A stretch of 64,000 nt of DNA from Cellulosimicrobium cellulans (GTDB lineage Bacteria; Actinomycetota; Actinomycetes; Actinomycetales; Cellulomonadaceae), in assembly GCF_016907755.1 (NCBI RefSeq), contig NZ_JAFBCN010000001.1, forward strand, positions 2,852,001 through 2,916,000. Reading direction: 5' to 3'. Below the pieces are notes generated by a model, which was given only the letters and a program-made list of their open reading frames with translations, did no database searches and had not been told where the DNA came from. This document shows, piece by piece, positions 8,295 to 16,917 of this stretch; positions within the stretch are counted from its first letter, which is position 1, and the number at the start of each line of letters is the position of its first letter. A program made the position numbers and the translations under genes.

Positions 8295-8839
8295 GCCTCG
8301 TCGGGCAGCACGCACTCGTGCCCGTCAGGGTCGACCGGAGCACCGCAGCGGGGACAGGCCGGTCGGCCTGCCTGCACGACGGAGCGCGTGCGCTGCGCGA
8401 AGGCGCGGGCCGTCCCGACGGGCATGCGGACGAGGAGCGACTCGGCGGGCTCCGGCTCCGGTGCGTCCGGGTCGAGCTCGTCGTCGTCCACGAGCGGGAA
8501 CGCCTCGACGACCACCTGCGCGGTGCGGGGGTCCCAGCTCAGCCGCATCGACCCGGTGCGGAACTCCTCCTGGACGGGGAGGTCCAGCGGGTCGTCGTCG
8601 ACGAGCTCGGCCGCCACGTCGACGGGGACGCTGAACCGGTTGTCGGGCTGCTCCATGAGCTCGTCGAGCAGGCGCTGGATGGTGTCGGCGAGGACGGCGG
8701 ACTGCTCCTTCTCCAGGGCGACGCTGGTCGTCCGGGTGCCCGTCCGGGCCTGCAGGTAGAAGGTGCGGGAGCCGGGCATCCCGACGGTCCCCACGACGAC
8801 GCGGTCGGGCCAGTCGTGCTCGTGGACGAGAGTGGGCAT
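8291..8839 (-). CDS. DUF3090 family protein with C-terminal zinc-ribbon-like motif
   Basis: A 182-residue member of DUF3090 (Rv2134c-like). The N-terminal part is beta-rich (TFYLQARTGTRTTSVALEKEQ). The last 25 residues carry RPACPRCGAPVDPDGHEC, a CxxC...HxC cluster that could bind zinc. The start ATG is at 8839. It is middle gene of the trio with the phosphatase upstream and SCO1664 downstream. In mycobacteria the same set lies near mshC; function unknown. Confidence 0.88.
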   Translation of the reverse strand: MPTLVHEHDWPDRVVVGTVGMPGSRTFYLQARTGTRTTSVALEKEQSAVLADTIQRLLDELMEQPDNRFSVPVDVAAELVDDDPLDLPVQEEFRTGSMRLSWDPRTAQVVVEAFPLVDDDELDPDAPEPEPAESLLVRMPVGTARAFAQRTRSVVQAGRPACPRCGAPVDPDGHECVLPDEA

Positions 8840-8894
8840 GCGCCCACTCTACGAGCGGTCGTCGCCTTCGTGGCAGAAGATCGCGGGCCGGGCG

Positions 8895-9614
8895 TCAGGA
8901 CGGCGGCGCACCGCTCGGGTCGGCGGGCCGTCCGTGCCCGGCGCCGCCCCCGACCGGGGCGTCGCCGGCAGGCGCGGCACCGCCCAGCCACGAGAGGTCG
9001 CCCGCGTCGGTGTTGACCGCCATCACGTCCGGGCGGTGCGGGCCGTACCGGACGATCGAGATCGACGCCGGGCCGACGACGATGCGCTGGAACAGGTCCA
9101 GGTGCATCCCCAGCGCATCCGCGACCACGGACTTGATCACGTCCCCGTGCGAGACGGCCGCCCAGACCGCGTCGGCGCCATGCCGTTCCGCGACCTCGGC
9201 GTCGTGGCGGCGCACGGCCGCGACGCTCCGTGCCTGCATCGCGGCCAGCGATTCCCCGCCGGGGAACGCCGCCGCCGACGGCTGCGTCTGCACGACGGAC
9301 CACAGCGCCTCCTTCGCCAGGTCCTGCAGCGCGCGCCCCTGCCACCGCCCGTAGTCACACTCGGTGATGCCGTGCTCGGTGACGGAACCCGGCGTGGCCG
9401 CCTGGCGGTCGAGCAGTGCTCGCGCGGTCTGCCGGCACCGTTCCAGCGGGCTCGTCACGACGCGCGCGAGCGGCACCCCCGCGACGCGCTCGGCGGCGCG
9501 GGCCGCCTGGTCACGCCCGACCGTGTCCAGCCGTACCCCGGCGGCCCGCCCGGCGAGGACGCCTCCGGCGTTCGCGGTGGTGCGGCCGTGGCGGACGAGG
9601 AGGACGGTCGGCAT
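8895..9614 (-). CDS. Histidine phosphatase, MSMEG_4193 family
   Basis: A 239-residue histidine phosphatase. The phospho-acceptor motif is LVRHGRTTAN (His9). SPLERCRQTA supplies the phosphate-binding Arg, and VSHGDVIK supplies the second His. The start ATG at 9614 (MPTVLLVRHG) is the family start; the frame runs upstream without support. A Gly/Pro-rich tail of about 30 residues follows the domain. It is first gene of the phosphatase-DUF3090-SCO1664 operon, with 55 bp to the next gene. Annotated as a putative phosphomutase in relatives, but substrate is unknown. Confidence 0.88.
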   Translation of the reverse strand: MPTVLLVRHGRTTANAGGVLAGRAAGVRLDTVGRDQAARAAERVAGVPLARVVTSPLERCRQTARALLDRQAATPGSVTEHGITECDYGRWQGRALQDLAKEALWSVVQTQPSAAAFPGGESLAAMQARSVAAVRRHDAEVAERHGADAVWAAVSHGDVIKSVVADALGMHLDLFQRIVVGPASISIVRYGPHRPDVMAVNTDAGDLSWLGGAAPAGDAPVGGGAGHGRPADPSGAPPS

Positions 9615-9684
9615 GCCCCGAGCGTAGGCGCGTCCGCTGCCCGGTGCGGACGACGCGCGGGCCACGGGCTCGGCGCGAGCGGCC

Positions 9685-10308
9685 TCAGCGCGGCGGAGCG
9701 GATCGTCCGGTCACGCGGACGACCAGCCCTTGCGCGCCGAACGCCCCGATCCGCTCGCGCAGCCGCGACACGTCGACGTGCGTCGCCAGTCCCAGCGGCG
9801 GGTCGACCACGAAGCGCACCGTCGTGCCCGTCGAGCCGTCGTCGGGGACCGGGACGAGGTCGGTCACCGGGACGCCCGCGGCGTACCGCTGGGTCCACGA
9901 GCCGTTGAGCCGGCGGTTGGTATGCGTCAGCTCGACGCTGAGCGCGCTGACGACCGACATCCCCCGGCGCGCGTGCCCGTCCGCCAGGACCGGCGGCGCC
10001 GGCGCGTCGAAGAACCGCAGGTCACGCGTCGCCATGACCGGCTTCTTGACGAACCTGCCCGCGTCGTCGAAGAGGGTCGCCGTCCCGCGGCCGTCGTCGG
10101 CGACGGTCGCGCCCAATGCGTGCAACGTCACCACGGCCGACCCGACTCCGCGGTCCTCGGCCTCCTCCGCGGCGTAGGCCAGCACCTCGAGCACCAGGTG
10201 CTCCACGCCACTCGGGGCCAGCTCGCGCGCGCGACGGCGGACGTCCGCGAGGTGCTCATGATCCACCGACGCCGACCAGTCGTGCGTCGTGCTGACCCGG
10301 CTCGTCAC
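9685..10308 (-). CDS. Stand-alone GyrB-like GHKL ATPase domain, degenerate
   Basis: A 207-residue protein resembling the N-terminal ATPase domain of GyrB/ParE: GVEHLVLEVLAYAAEEAED aligns with the first helix, VADDGRGTA with the DNGRG motif, GHARRGMSVVSALS with the ATP lid region, and GTTVRF with the terminal strand. The Mg-binding Asn of EVVDN is replaced (EVLAY), and the GGLHGVG lid is altered. There is no transducer or Toprim domain. The start GTG at 10308 follows GGAGGGGG. It may have lost ATP binding. Function unknown. Confidence 0.6.
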   Translation of the reverse strand: MTSRVSTTHDWSASVDHEHLADVRRRARELAPSGVEHLVLEVLAYAAEEAEDRGVGSAVVTLHALGATVADDGRGTATLFDDAGRFVKKPVMATRDLRFFDAPAPPVLADGHARRGMSVVSALSVELTHTNRRLNGSWTQRYAAGVPVTDLVPVPDDGSTGTTVRFVVDPPLGLATHVDVSRLRERIGAFGAQGLVVRVTGRSAPPR

Positions 10309-10374
10309 GGCCCGCCCCCTCCGGCTCGATCGTCGACCATGCGCACCCTCACGTCGTCGACAGGGGGAGCGTAG

Positions 10375-10626
10375 CCCGCAGACCCGGCAGCGCCGTCGCG
10401 GCGCGACCGCACCCGCCGCGACGACCTGTCGCCGTTCCTGCAGCGGCCGGCCCGGTACGCGGAGCGTGAGCTGCCCCACCTGGCCGAGATGCGGTCGCTG
10501 GCCCGTGCGCTGTGGCCGTCGTCCGCCCACCTCGCCCTCGGCGGGTACGCCGACGACGAGACGACGCTGCGCGTCCTCTCGGCAAGGGACAGAGCGCTCG
10601 CGGTCACCGTCTTCGACTCCCCGTGA
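10375..10626 (+). pseudogene. Possible gene remnant in the 344-bp gap 10309-10652
   Basis: Between the ATPase gene and the VOC gene, a plus-strand frame without stops runs from the TAG at 10372 to the TGA at 10624-10626. It reads like coding sequence (ELPHLAEMRSLARALWPSSA, then LRVLSARDRALAVTVFDSP) but has only a weak internal start (ATG 10489, 45 codons) and no ribosome site. It could be the 3' end of a decayed gene or chance. Nothing else was seen in this gap apart from the upstream GTG start region of the ATPase gene. Confidence 0.3.
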
Positions 10627-10652
10627 CCGTCGTGCGGTCGTCGGGGATCGGC

Positions 10653-11063
10653 TCAGGGCCTCGGCCCCCGCCCGGAGCGCTCGGTGGCCTCGGAGCTCGT
10701 CGGCGTGAAGAAGTTGACGAGGTTGCCGTCGGGGTCCCGGAACAGCAGCGACCTGTTTCCCCAGGGCATCGTCGTCGGCTCGTTCACGAACACGTTGACC
10801 ACGCCCTGGAGAACCGGGTAGACCGCATCGACGTCGTCGACGAGGAAGTCGAGCACGACGCTGCGGTTCGACGCACTCTCGGCAGCCCCTTCGCCCAGCA
10901 ACGCCACCGTCGCCGAGCTCGCGATCGCGATCGTGCCGTGGTCCGTGCGCAGCTCGCCGAAGAGCGGGTGGAGGCGGACCGCAGCGAGTCCGGTGATGCG
11001 TTCGTAGAAGCCGATCAGCCGATCGACGTCGTCGGTGACGATGCGGGTTGCGGCGAGCTGCAT
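10653..11063 (-). CDS. VOC (glyoxalase/bleomycin-resistance) family protein
   Basis: A 136-residue VOC protein with two beta-alpha-beta modules: RIVTDDVDRLIGFYERITGL opens it, and the final module has RSLLFRDPDGNLVNFFTP, the usual metal-ligand Glu position being Asn here. The start ATG at 11063 follows GGAG. It is divergent from a WYL regulator at 11160, the same architecture as at 905-2463 though the two VOC proteins belong to different subgroups. Reaction unknown. Confidence 0.88.
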   Translation of the reverse strand: MQLAATRIVTDDVDRLIGFYERITGLAAVRLHPLFGELRTDHGTIAIASSATVALLGEGAAESASNRSVVLDFLVDDVDAVYPVLQGVVNVFVNEPTTMPWGNRSLLFRDPDGNLVNFFTPTSSEATERSGRGPRP

Positions 11064-11117
11064 GCGGGACTCCTCGAGGATGCGCGGGACGGACTGACCC
11101 GACACACCGTACGAATG

Positions 11118-11142
11118 ATTCTGGACAGATCCTGACCGGAAT
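11118..11142. promoter_or_regulatory. Imperfect inverted repeat between VOC and WYL genes
   Basis: ATTCTGG (11118-11124) and CCGGAAT (11136-11142) match as inverted arms with one mismatch across 11 bp. The site sits 18 bp before the regulator start in the 96-bp divergent gap. By analogy with the stronger repeat at 1417-1439 it may be the regulator's operator; evidence is modest. Confidence 0.35.
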
Positions 11143-11159
11143 GGGTCGACGATGGAGGG

Positions 11160-12152
11160 GTGTCTTCCGCCGCCCGCCTGTTCCTGCTTCTCGAGCTGCT
11201 GCAGTCCGCGCCCTCGCGCACGATGACCGAGCTCGCCGACCGCCTCGTGGTCGACGAGCGCACGGTCCGCCGCGACGTCCGGAGGCTGGTGGACCTCGAC
11301 ATCCCCGTGGAGTCCGTGCGAGGACGCTACGGGGGCTATCGCCTCACCGCCGGCCGACACGTCCCGCCTCTCGTCCTGTCCGCCGACGAGGCGACCGCCG
11401 TCGTCGCCAGCATCGTCCGGGCGAGGGCTACCAGCCGCGAACACGACGAGGCCGCGCACGCGGCGCTGTCGAAGATCCGTCGCGTCCTTCCTGCCCAGGC
11501 GTCGCGACGTGTCGCCGCGCTCCTCGGGGACGCGGCCGTCACCTCCGCGGGCGACACCGAGAGTCCCGACGGGGAGACGCTCCTGACGCTCGTGGACGGC
11601 GTCGCGAGCCGGCAGACCGTGGAGATCGCCTACCGTGACGCCGACGGCGCGCGCTCGCTCCGGACGCTGCACCCGCTCCGGGTCGTCGAGCACGCGGGAC
11701 GGTGGTACCTGGCCGCTCACGACGTGACGCTCCGAGCCGAGCGCACGTTTCGGATCGACCGGATCGACAGCGTCCGTCAGACCGGCACCGTCTTCCCGGA
11801 GCCGGAGGCACGCCCCACGGCAGACGATCTCGTCCGCCGTTTCGCCCAGGCCGACTACCCGTGGCACGTCGTGCTCCACGTGCACGCGACGGAAGCGCTC
11901 GTCCGGTCCCACCTCCCCCGGGCCGTCGCGACCGTCGCGGCACTCGACGTGCCGCCCGAGGACGAGGTCCCGTGGCACCGCGTCGAGATCCGCGCGAAGA
12001 GCCTCGAGTGGCTCCCGCCCGTCATCGCCGCGATCGGTGCCGACGTGCGCGTCGAGAGGCCCACCGAGCTCCGCGACCTCCTCGAGGCCGCCGCGACGAG
12101 GCTGCGTCACGCGGCACGCCTACCCGGCACGCCTCCGTGGCGACGCTCCTGA
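11160..12152 (+). CDS. WYL-domain transcriptional regulator (YafY/DeoR type)
   Basis: A 330-residue regulator: HTH at residues about 5-60 (VVDERTVRRDVRRLVDLD and the wing GRYGGYRL), WYL domain at about 145-205 (HPLRVVEHAGRWYLAAHD, then RTFRIDRI), and a WCX domain at about 225-315. The start GTG at 11160 has GGAGG close upstream. Paralogous in layout to the gene at 1459. Likely controls the divergent VOC gene. Confidence 0.9.
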   Translation: MSSAARLFLLLELLQSAPSRTMTELADRLVVDERTVRRDVRRLVDLDIPVESVRGRYGGYRLTAGRHVPPLVLSADEATAVVASIVRARATSREHDEAAHAALSKIRRVLPAQASRRVAALLGDAAVTSAGDTESPDGETLLTLVDGVASRQTVEIAYRDADGARSLRTLHPLRVVEHAGRWYLAAHDVTLRAERTFRIDRIDSVRQTGTVFPEPEARPTADDLVRRFAQADYPWHVVLHVHATEALVRSHLPRAVATVAALDVPPEDEVPWHRVEIRAKSLEWLPPVIAAIGADVRVERPTELRDLLEAAATRLRHAARLPGTPPWRRS

Positions 12153-12237
12153 TCCTGCGGTCCGGCGCGGGCACCCGTCGCGCCCTGAGGGCCAGCGCCG
12201 GCAGCGGGTGCGACGATGAGCGCTGGAGGAGAAGCCG

Positions 12238-12897
12238 ATGGCCGGAGTGGGCGTGTGCGAGGACGACCCCGCGGTCCGGCGCGCCGTCGCCGAGACGCTC
12301 CGGCGTGCGGATCACCGCGTCGTGCTCGCACACACAGGCTCCGAGGCCATGCGCGTCCTCGGGCCCGGCGCCGGCCTCGACGTCCTCGTCATCGACATCG
12401 GCCTTCCCGACGCGGACGGACGCGACGTCTGCCAGGCGCTGCGAGCCGCCGGGCAGACCGCTCCGGTCCTCTTCCTGACGGCCCGGGACACGCTCACCGA
12501 CCTGGTCTCGGGTTTCAGCGCCGGCGGTGACGACTACCTGACGAAGCCGTTCGCCGTGGCAGAGCTGCAGGTCCGGGTCGCGGCCCTCGCGCAACGCCGC
12601 CTCGCGACCGCACCGACCACGGGCCTCGTCCTCGACCCCGCGACCTTCGCGGTGCGCTACGACGTCCGCGCGTGCACCCTCACGCCCACCGAGTTCCGTC
12701 TGCTGGCCTCGCTCACCGCACGCCCGGGCACCGTCGTCCGGCGCCGTGAGCTCGTCGCCGCGGGGTGGCCGATGGGTGCGATGGTGCAGGAGAACACGAT
12801 CGACTCGTTCGTCCGTCGGCTGCGCGCGAAGCTCGCCTCCGTCGGCTCGCCCGTGCGGATCGAGACGGTGCGCGGCGTCGGGTACACGCTCCGGTGA
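12238..12897 (+). CDS. OmpR/PhoB-family response regulator
   Basis: A 219-residue response regulator. The receiver domain is at residues 1-118: acidic pair EDD at 8-10, phospho-Asp in VLVIDIGLPDADG (Asp53), Thr in FLTARD and Lys in TKPFA. The winged-helix DNA-binding domain is at about 125-219 (LTPTEFRLLASLTARPGTVV; ends RGVGYTLR). The start ATG at 12238 follows GGAGGAG. It overlaps the kinase gene by GTGA, so the pair is one two-component system. Confidence 0.95.
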   Translation: MAGVGVCEDDPAVRRAVAETLRRADHRVVLAHTGSEAMRVLGPGAGLDVLVIDIGLPDADGRDVCQALRAAGQTAPVLFLTARDTLTDLVSGFSAGGDDYLTKPFAVAELQVRVAALAQRRLATAPTTGLVLDPATFAVRYDVRACTLTPTEFRLLASLTARPGTVVRRRELVAAGWPMGAMVQENTIDSFVRRLRAKLASVGSPVRIETVRGVGYTLR

Positions 12898-14192
12898 CAC
12901 GCGCGACCTCGCGCCTGCTCTCGTGGCGCACCTGGAGCATCCGGGCACGGATCGTCAGTGCCACGGCCGTCCTCAGCCTCGTCGGCATGGCCGTGCTGGT
13001 CGTGCTCGTCGACCTCGCCCTCGACCGCTCCGTCGACGCCAGCGTCGCCGAGCTGCTGCAGGCCCGAGTCGACGCGGTGGCGGACGGCGACCCGGCAGCC
13101 TCGGACGAGGCGTCGGGGCCCCTGGTGTGGTTCTTCGATCCCGGCGGCGACCTGCGGTCCGGTCCGTCGACGACGGCGCTGGGCGACGCCGCCTCCCGGA
13201 TGGCCCAGGAACCGTCCGGCACGGTCCGGGAGGTCGACGAGTGGCTGCTGCTCAGCGACGACCTGCCCGCGGGGCGTGGCTCGATCGTCGCAGCGACGTC
13301 GTTGGAGCCCTACGAGACCACTCGCCATCTGTCGCTGCTCACGTCGGGCCTGCTCGGGGTCCTCGTGGTCGCCGCGGTCACGGCCTTGACGGCGGCGGCC
13401 GTGGGTCGCGCGTTGCAGCCTGTCCGGTCCATGGCGCAGGACGCGTCGCGGTGGAGCGAGCACGACCTCGACCGCAGGTTCGCCCTCGGCCCGGTTCACG
13501 ACGAGATCACCGAGCTGGGAGCGGTGCTCGACCAGCTCCTGGAGCGCGTCGCGCAGGTCCTGCGCGCGGAGCAGCGCCTCACCGCCGAGCTCGCGCACGA
13601 GCTGCGGACCCCGCTGACCGTGGTCCGCGCCGAGGCAGAGCTGGCGCTGCAGGTCGGCGGCCAGGACGCGGACCGCGACCGCCTCGAGCGGATCGTGGAC
13701 GCCACGACGCACATGGACGCGGTCATCGACACCCTGATGTCCGCCGCGCGCGGCTCGGTCGCGGCGCACGTGCGCACGCCGGTCGACGAGGTTCTCGACG
13801 CCGCGACGAGCGGACCCGCGACGACCGGGCGCGGCCCCGCGGTGGTCGTGCACGGCTCCCCCGGCCTCGTCACGTCCACCCCGCTGGACGTGGCCACGAG
13901 GGCGCTCTCGCCGCTGGTGGCGAACGCGCTGCGCTACGGACGAGCCCGGGTGACGGTCCGCGCGTCGGACGCCGGCGCCTGGGTGGCGATCGACGTCGAG
14001 GACGACGGGCCCGGCGTGCCCGAGGAACAGGCGGAGGCGGTGTTCGTCCCCGGGCACCGCGCACCCGACTCTCCCGGCGCGGGGCTGGGGCTGCCGCTCG
14101 CGCGGCGCGTCGCCCGGGCGAGCGGTGGAGACGTCGAGCTCGTCACCGCGACCCCGCCGCGGTTCCGGCTGACGCTGCCGGCGGCCCGGTGA
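12894..14192 (+). CDS. Sensor histidine kinase, partner of the response regulator
   Basis: A 432-residue membrane kinase. Membrane helices are at about residues 19-45 and 145-170, flanking an extracytoplasmic sensor of about 100 residues, followed by a HAMP linker. The H-box is AELAHELRTPLTVV. The ATPase domain has an N-box (LVANALRYG), G1 (DDGPGVP) and G2 (GAGLGLPLARR). The start GTG at 12894 overlaps the regulator stop, so translation is coupled. Signal unknown. A PAP2 phosphatase gene follows after 85 bp and may be a target (inference). Confidence 0.93.
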   Translation: MTRATSRLLSWRTWSIRARIVSATAVLSLVGMAVLVVLVDLALDRSVDASVAELLQARVDAVADGDPAASDEASGPLVWFFDPGGDLRSGPSTTALGDAASRMAQEPSGTVREVDEWLLLSDDLPAGRGSIVAATSLEPYETTRHLSLLTSGLLGVLVVAAVTALTAAAVGRALQPVRSMAQDASRWSEHDLDRRFALGPVHDEITELGAVLDQLLERVAQVLRAEQRLTAELAHELRTPLTVVRAEAELALQVGGQDADRDRLERIVDATTHMDAVIDTLMSAARGSVAAHVRTPVDEVLDAATSGPATTGRGPAVVVHGSPGLVTSTPLDVATRALSPLVANALRYGRARVTVRASDAGAWVAIDVEDDGPGVPEEQAEAVFVPGHRAPDSPGAGLGLPLARRVARASGGDVELVTATPPRFRLTLPAAR

Positions 14193-14277
14193 CCTGGCGG
14201 AGGGAGCGCGATCGACACGGTCGTCGCACGGCAGGCCGGTCAGGTGGCTGGCAGGTGCCCGCGCCTAGCGTCACCGG

Positions 14278-14937
14278 GTGCGAGACCGACGGCCACTGAT
14301 CTTGGGAGCCGCGGTCGCCGCGTCCTCGTTCCTGCTCCTCCTGGCGCTCACGCTCCTCGCGGGCCGTGGACCGTTGGCGATCGACCGGTGGTGGCAACCC
14401 GTCGTGGCCACTCTCCACAGCCCTCCGGCGACGGCGGTCCTCACGGTCGTGTCCGACATGAGCAGCAGGCTGATCGGAAAGCTCGTCGTACCCGTCATCG
14501 TCGTCGTGGCTCTCCTGGCCCGACGCAGATGGGCGGATGCCCTGACGTTCGCCGTCACCGTCGCAGCGTCGGCCGTGATCGTCTGGACTCTCAAGGACCT
14601 GGTCGCACGCCCCCGGCCGGGCGCCGGAACGCTCGACACGTCGTACGCGTTCCCCTCGGGGCACGTCACGAACGCGGCGACCGTCGCCGTCCTGCTCGCG
14701 GTCCTGCTGGGCCGCCGCTGGCTCCTCGCTCTCGCGCTCGTCTGGGCGGCCGTCATGGCGGTGAGCCGCACGTACCTGGGCTTCCACTGGCTCACCGACA
14801 CCCTGGCCGGGATCTGCCTCGGGACGCTCCTCGCACTGGTCGCCGTGCTCGTCCAGGACAGCGTCACCCGGCTCCGGGGGCGACCCGCCGAACGCGAGCG
14901 ATCCGGTGCTCGCGCGGCGACGTCTCGGGGAGCGTGA
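14278..14937 (+). CDS. PAP2-family membrane phosphatase
   Basis: A 219-residue integral membrane phosphatase with all three PAP2 signature motifs: KDLVARPRP (about 105-113), PSGH (about 127-130) and SRTYLGFHWLTD (about 163-174). About six helices. Members dephosphorylate undecaprenyl pyrophosphate, phosphatidic acid or related lipids in the membrane. The start GTG is at 14278. It lies downstream of the two-component system on the same strand. Substrate is not determined by sequence alone. Confidence 0.92.
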   Translation: MRDRRPLILGAAVAASSFLLLLALTLLAGRGPLAIDRWWQPVVATLHSPPATAVLTVVSDMSSRLIGKLVVPVIVVVALLARRRWADALTFAVTVAASAVIVWTLKDLVARPRPGAGTLDTSYAFPSGHVTNAATVAVLLAVLLGRRWLLALALVWAAVMAVSRTYLGFHWLTDTLAGICLGTLLALVAVLVQDSVTRLRGRPAERERSGARAATSRGA

Positions 14938-15000
14938 CCCGAGTCCCACGACGCCGACGGCGGGCGGAGGCAGGGTGTCAAGGGCCCGCACCCGGGTTCG

Positions 15001-16917
15001 TCAGGCTGCGGTACGCGCGCTCGTCGCGGGTCCCGGCGCCGGCGCCGGTACCCCTCCGTCGGACGGGCTCCCGCGAAGGCCGGAGACCCGGAACGTACGA
15101 CCGGCCGCGCGCAGAGCCCAGGCGATCGCGATGACGTCGACGGCTTCCTGGAGCCAGGCCCCCACCACGGCGGGCAGCGCGCCCGTGGTCGCGACGAGCA
15201 TGAGTGCGACGCTGACGGCGATCCCGATCCAGATGCTCTGAAGTGCGACGTCGACGGTGTGGCGCCCGATCTCCACCGTCTCGGCCACGCGCCCGACCTC
15301 GTCGGGGAGGATGACGACGTCCGCGGACTCGGTCGCCGCGCTCGACCCCCGGGCCGCCAGGGCGATACCGACGTCGGCCGCTGCGAGCACCGGGGCGTCG
15401 TTGACCCCGTCACCGACCATGACGACGGGGCGCCCAGGCACGTCGCGCACGGCCGCGACCTTGTCCGCGGGCAGGCACCCGGCACGGACGTCGTCGATGC
15501 CGACCTGTAGGGCGACGGCGCGGGCCGTCGCCTCCTCGTCGCCCGTGACCATGAGGACGTGGCCGACGCCGCCGGTGCGCAGGCGGGCCACGGTCTCTGC
15601 GGCGTCGGCGCGCACCTCGTCACGCAGGACGAGGCAGCCGGCGTAGGCGCCGTCGGTCGCGACGTGGACGGCGAGCTCACCGGGAGCGAGCCCGGGCGCC
15701 GGCACGTCGGCTCCGGTCTGCTCTGCCACGAACGTCCGCTTGCCGACCGCGACCCGGACGCCGGCGACGGTCGCGGTCACACCGCCGGCCGTGGTCTCCG
15801 TGACGTCCTGCGGCACCGGCAGCGTGATGCCACGAGCGGTCGCGCCCCGCACGATCGCGTCGGCGAGCACGTGCACGGACGCCTGCTCCGCGGCGGCGGA
15901 CAAGCGCACGAGGGCGTCCGCGTCGAGACCGCCCGCCGGGCGGACGTCGGCCAGCGCGGGCGTGCCGCGGGTGAGCGTGCCGGTCTTGTCGAAGGCGACG
16001 GTCGCGACCCGGTGCAGCTTCTCCAGGGTGGCGCTCGACCGGATGACCGCGCCACGGCGGGCCGCGCGGCTCATGCCCGCCATGAACGCCACCGGCGCGC
16101 CGATGATCAGCGGGCACGGCGTCGCCACGACGAGCACCTGGGCGAACCGGAGCGGGTCGCCCGACACCCACCAGGCGATCCCCGCGATCGCGAGCGCGAG
16201 CGCCGTGAACGGGAGGGCGTACCGGTCGGCGAGACGCACCATCGGGGCACGGCTCGCCGCAGCCTCCTCGACGAGCGCGACGATCCGCTGGTACTGCGAG
16301 TCCTCGGCTCGCCGGGCGACCTCGATGCTCACGGCGCCCGCGCCGTTGACCGCCCCCGAGTACACGGTGTCCCCCGCGACGCGCTCCTGCGGCAGCGGCT
16401 CTCCTGTGAGGGACGAGTCGTCGAACACCCCGGCGTCGGACACGAGGGTGCCGTCGAGCGGCACGATCTCGTGCGCACGGACCAGGACCCGCTCGCCCAC
16501 CTCGACGTCGGCGACGTCGACGTCACGGACCGCCCCGTCGGCGGTGAGGAGGTGCGCGGTGCGTGGTGCGTTGGACACGAGCGAGGTCAGGTCCTTGCGC
16601 GCCCGGCCGGACGCATACTCCTCCAGGGCCTCGCCGCCCGTGAGCATGAGCACGATGACGGCGGCCGCCCAGAACTCCCCCACCGCGATCGTCGACCCGA
16701 TCGCCGTGACCGCGAGGACGTCGACGCCGAAGGTCCCCGAGCGCAGCTCCTTGACCATCGCGACCGCGGCACGAAGCGCCATCGCGCCCGCGTAGAAGCC
16801 CAGCACCCACGGCACAGCCTGCGGCCACACCGCCGACAGCGCCCCTGCGACCGCGACCACGGCGAGGGTCGCGGCCAGGTAAGGAAAGGCACGCGCGGCG
16901 CAGAGAATGCGGTTCAT
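15001..16917 (-). CDS. Heavy-metal-translocating P-type ATPase (P1B-like)
   Basis: A 638-residue metal efflux ATPase. Visible motifs: actuator SLTGEPLP, membrane metal site TPCPLII, phosphorylation site FDKTGTLTRG, and hinge VGDGVNDAPVLAAADVGIAL. The C-terminal helix segment is WLQEAVDVIAIAWALR. There is no N-terminal HMA domain, and the usual His-Pro of the nucleotide domain is His-Val (SVHVLADAI), as in a divergent actinobacterial subgroup. The start ATG at 16917 lacks a clear ribosome site; a TTG in frame at 16953 is the alternative. Metal specificity cannot be called. It is preceded by an AT-rich leader with repeats. Confidence 0.9.
   Translation of the reverse strand: MNRILCAARAFPYLAATLAVVAVAGALSAVWPQAVPWVLGFYAGAMALRAAVAMVKELRSGTFGVDVLAVTAIGSTIAVGEFWAAAVIVLMLTGGEALEEYASGRARKDLTSLVSNAPRTAHLLTADGAVRDVDVADVEVGERVLVRAHEIVPLDGTLVSDAGVFDDSSLTGEPLPQERVAGDTVYSGAVNGAGAVSIEVARRAEDSQYQRIVALVEEAAASRAPMVRLADRYALPFTALALAIAGIAWWVSGDPLRFAQVLVVATPCPLIIGAPVAFMAGMSRAARRGAVIRSSATLEKLHRVATVAFDKTGTLTRGTPALADVRPAGGLDADALVRLSAAAEQASVHVLADAIVRGATARGITLPVPQDVTETTAGGVTATVAGVRVAVGKRTFVAEQTGADVPAPGLAPGELAVHVATDGAYAGCLVLRDEVRADAAETVARLRTGGVGHVLMVTGDEEATARAVALQVGIDDVRAGCLPADKVAAVRDVPGRPVVMVGDGVNDAPVLAAADVGIALAARGSSAATESADVVILPDEVGRVAETVEIGRHTVDVALQSIWIGIAVSVALMLVATTGALPAVVGAWLQEAVDVIAIAWALRAAGRTFRVSGLRGSPSDGGVPAPAPGPATSARTAA

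Noticed and set aside
9631-9652. CGTCCGC/GCGGACG inverted repeat downstream of the GyrB-like gene
   Set aside because: Arms of 7 bp in such GC-rich sequence are common by chance; not enough to call a terminator.
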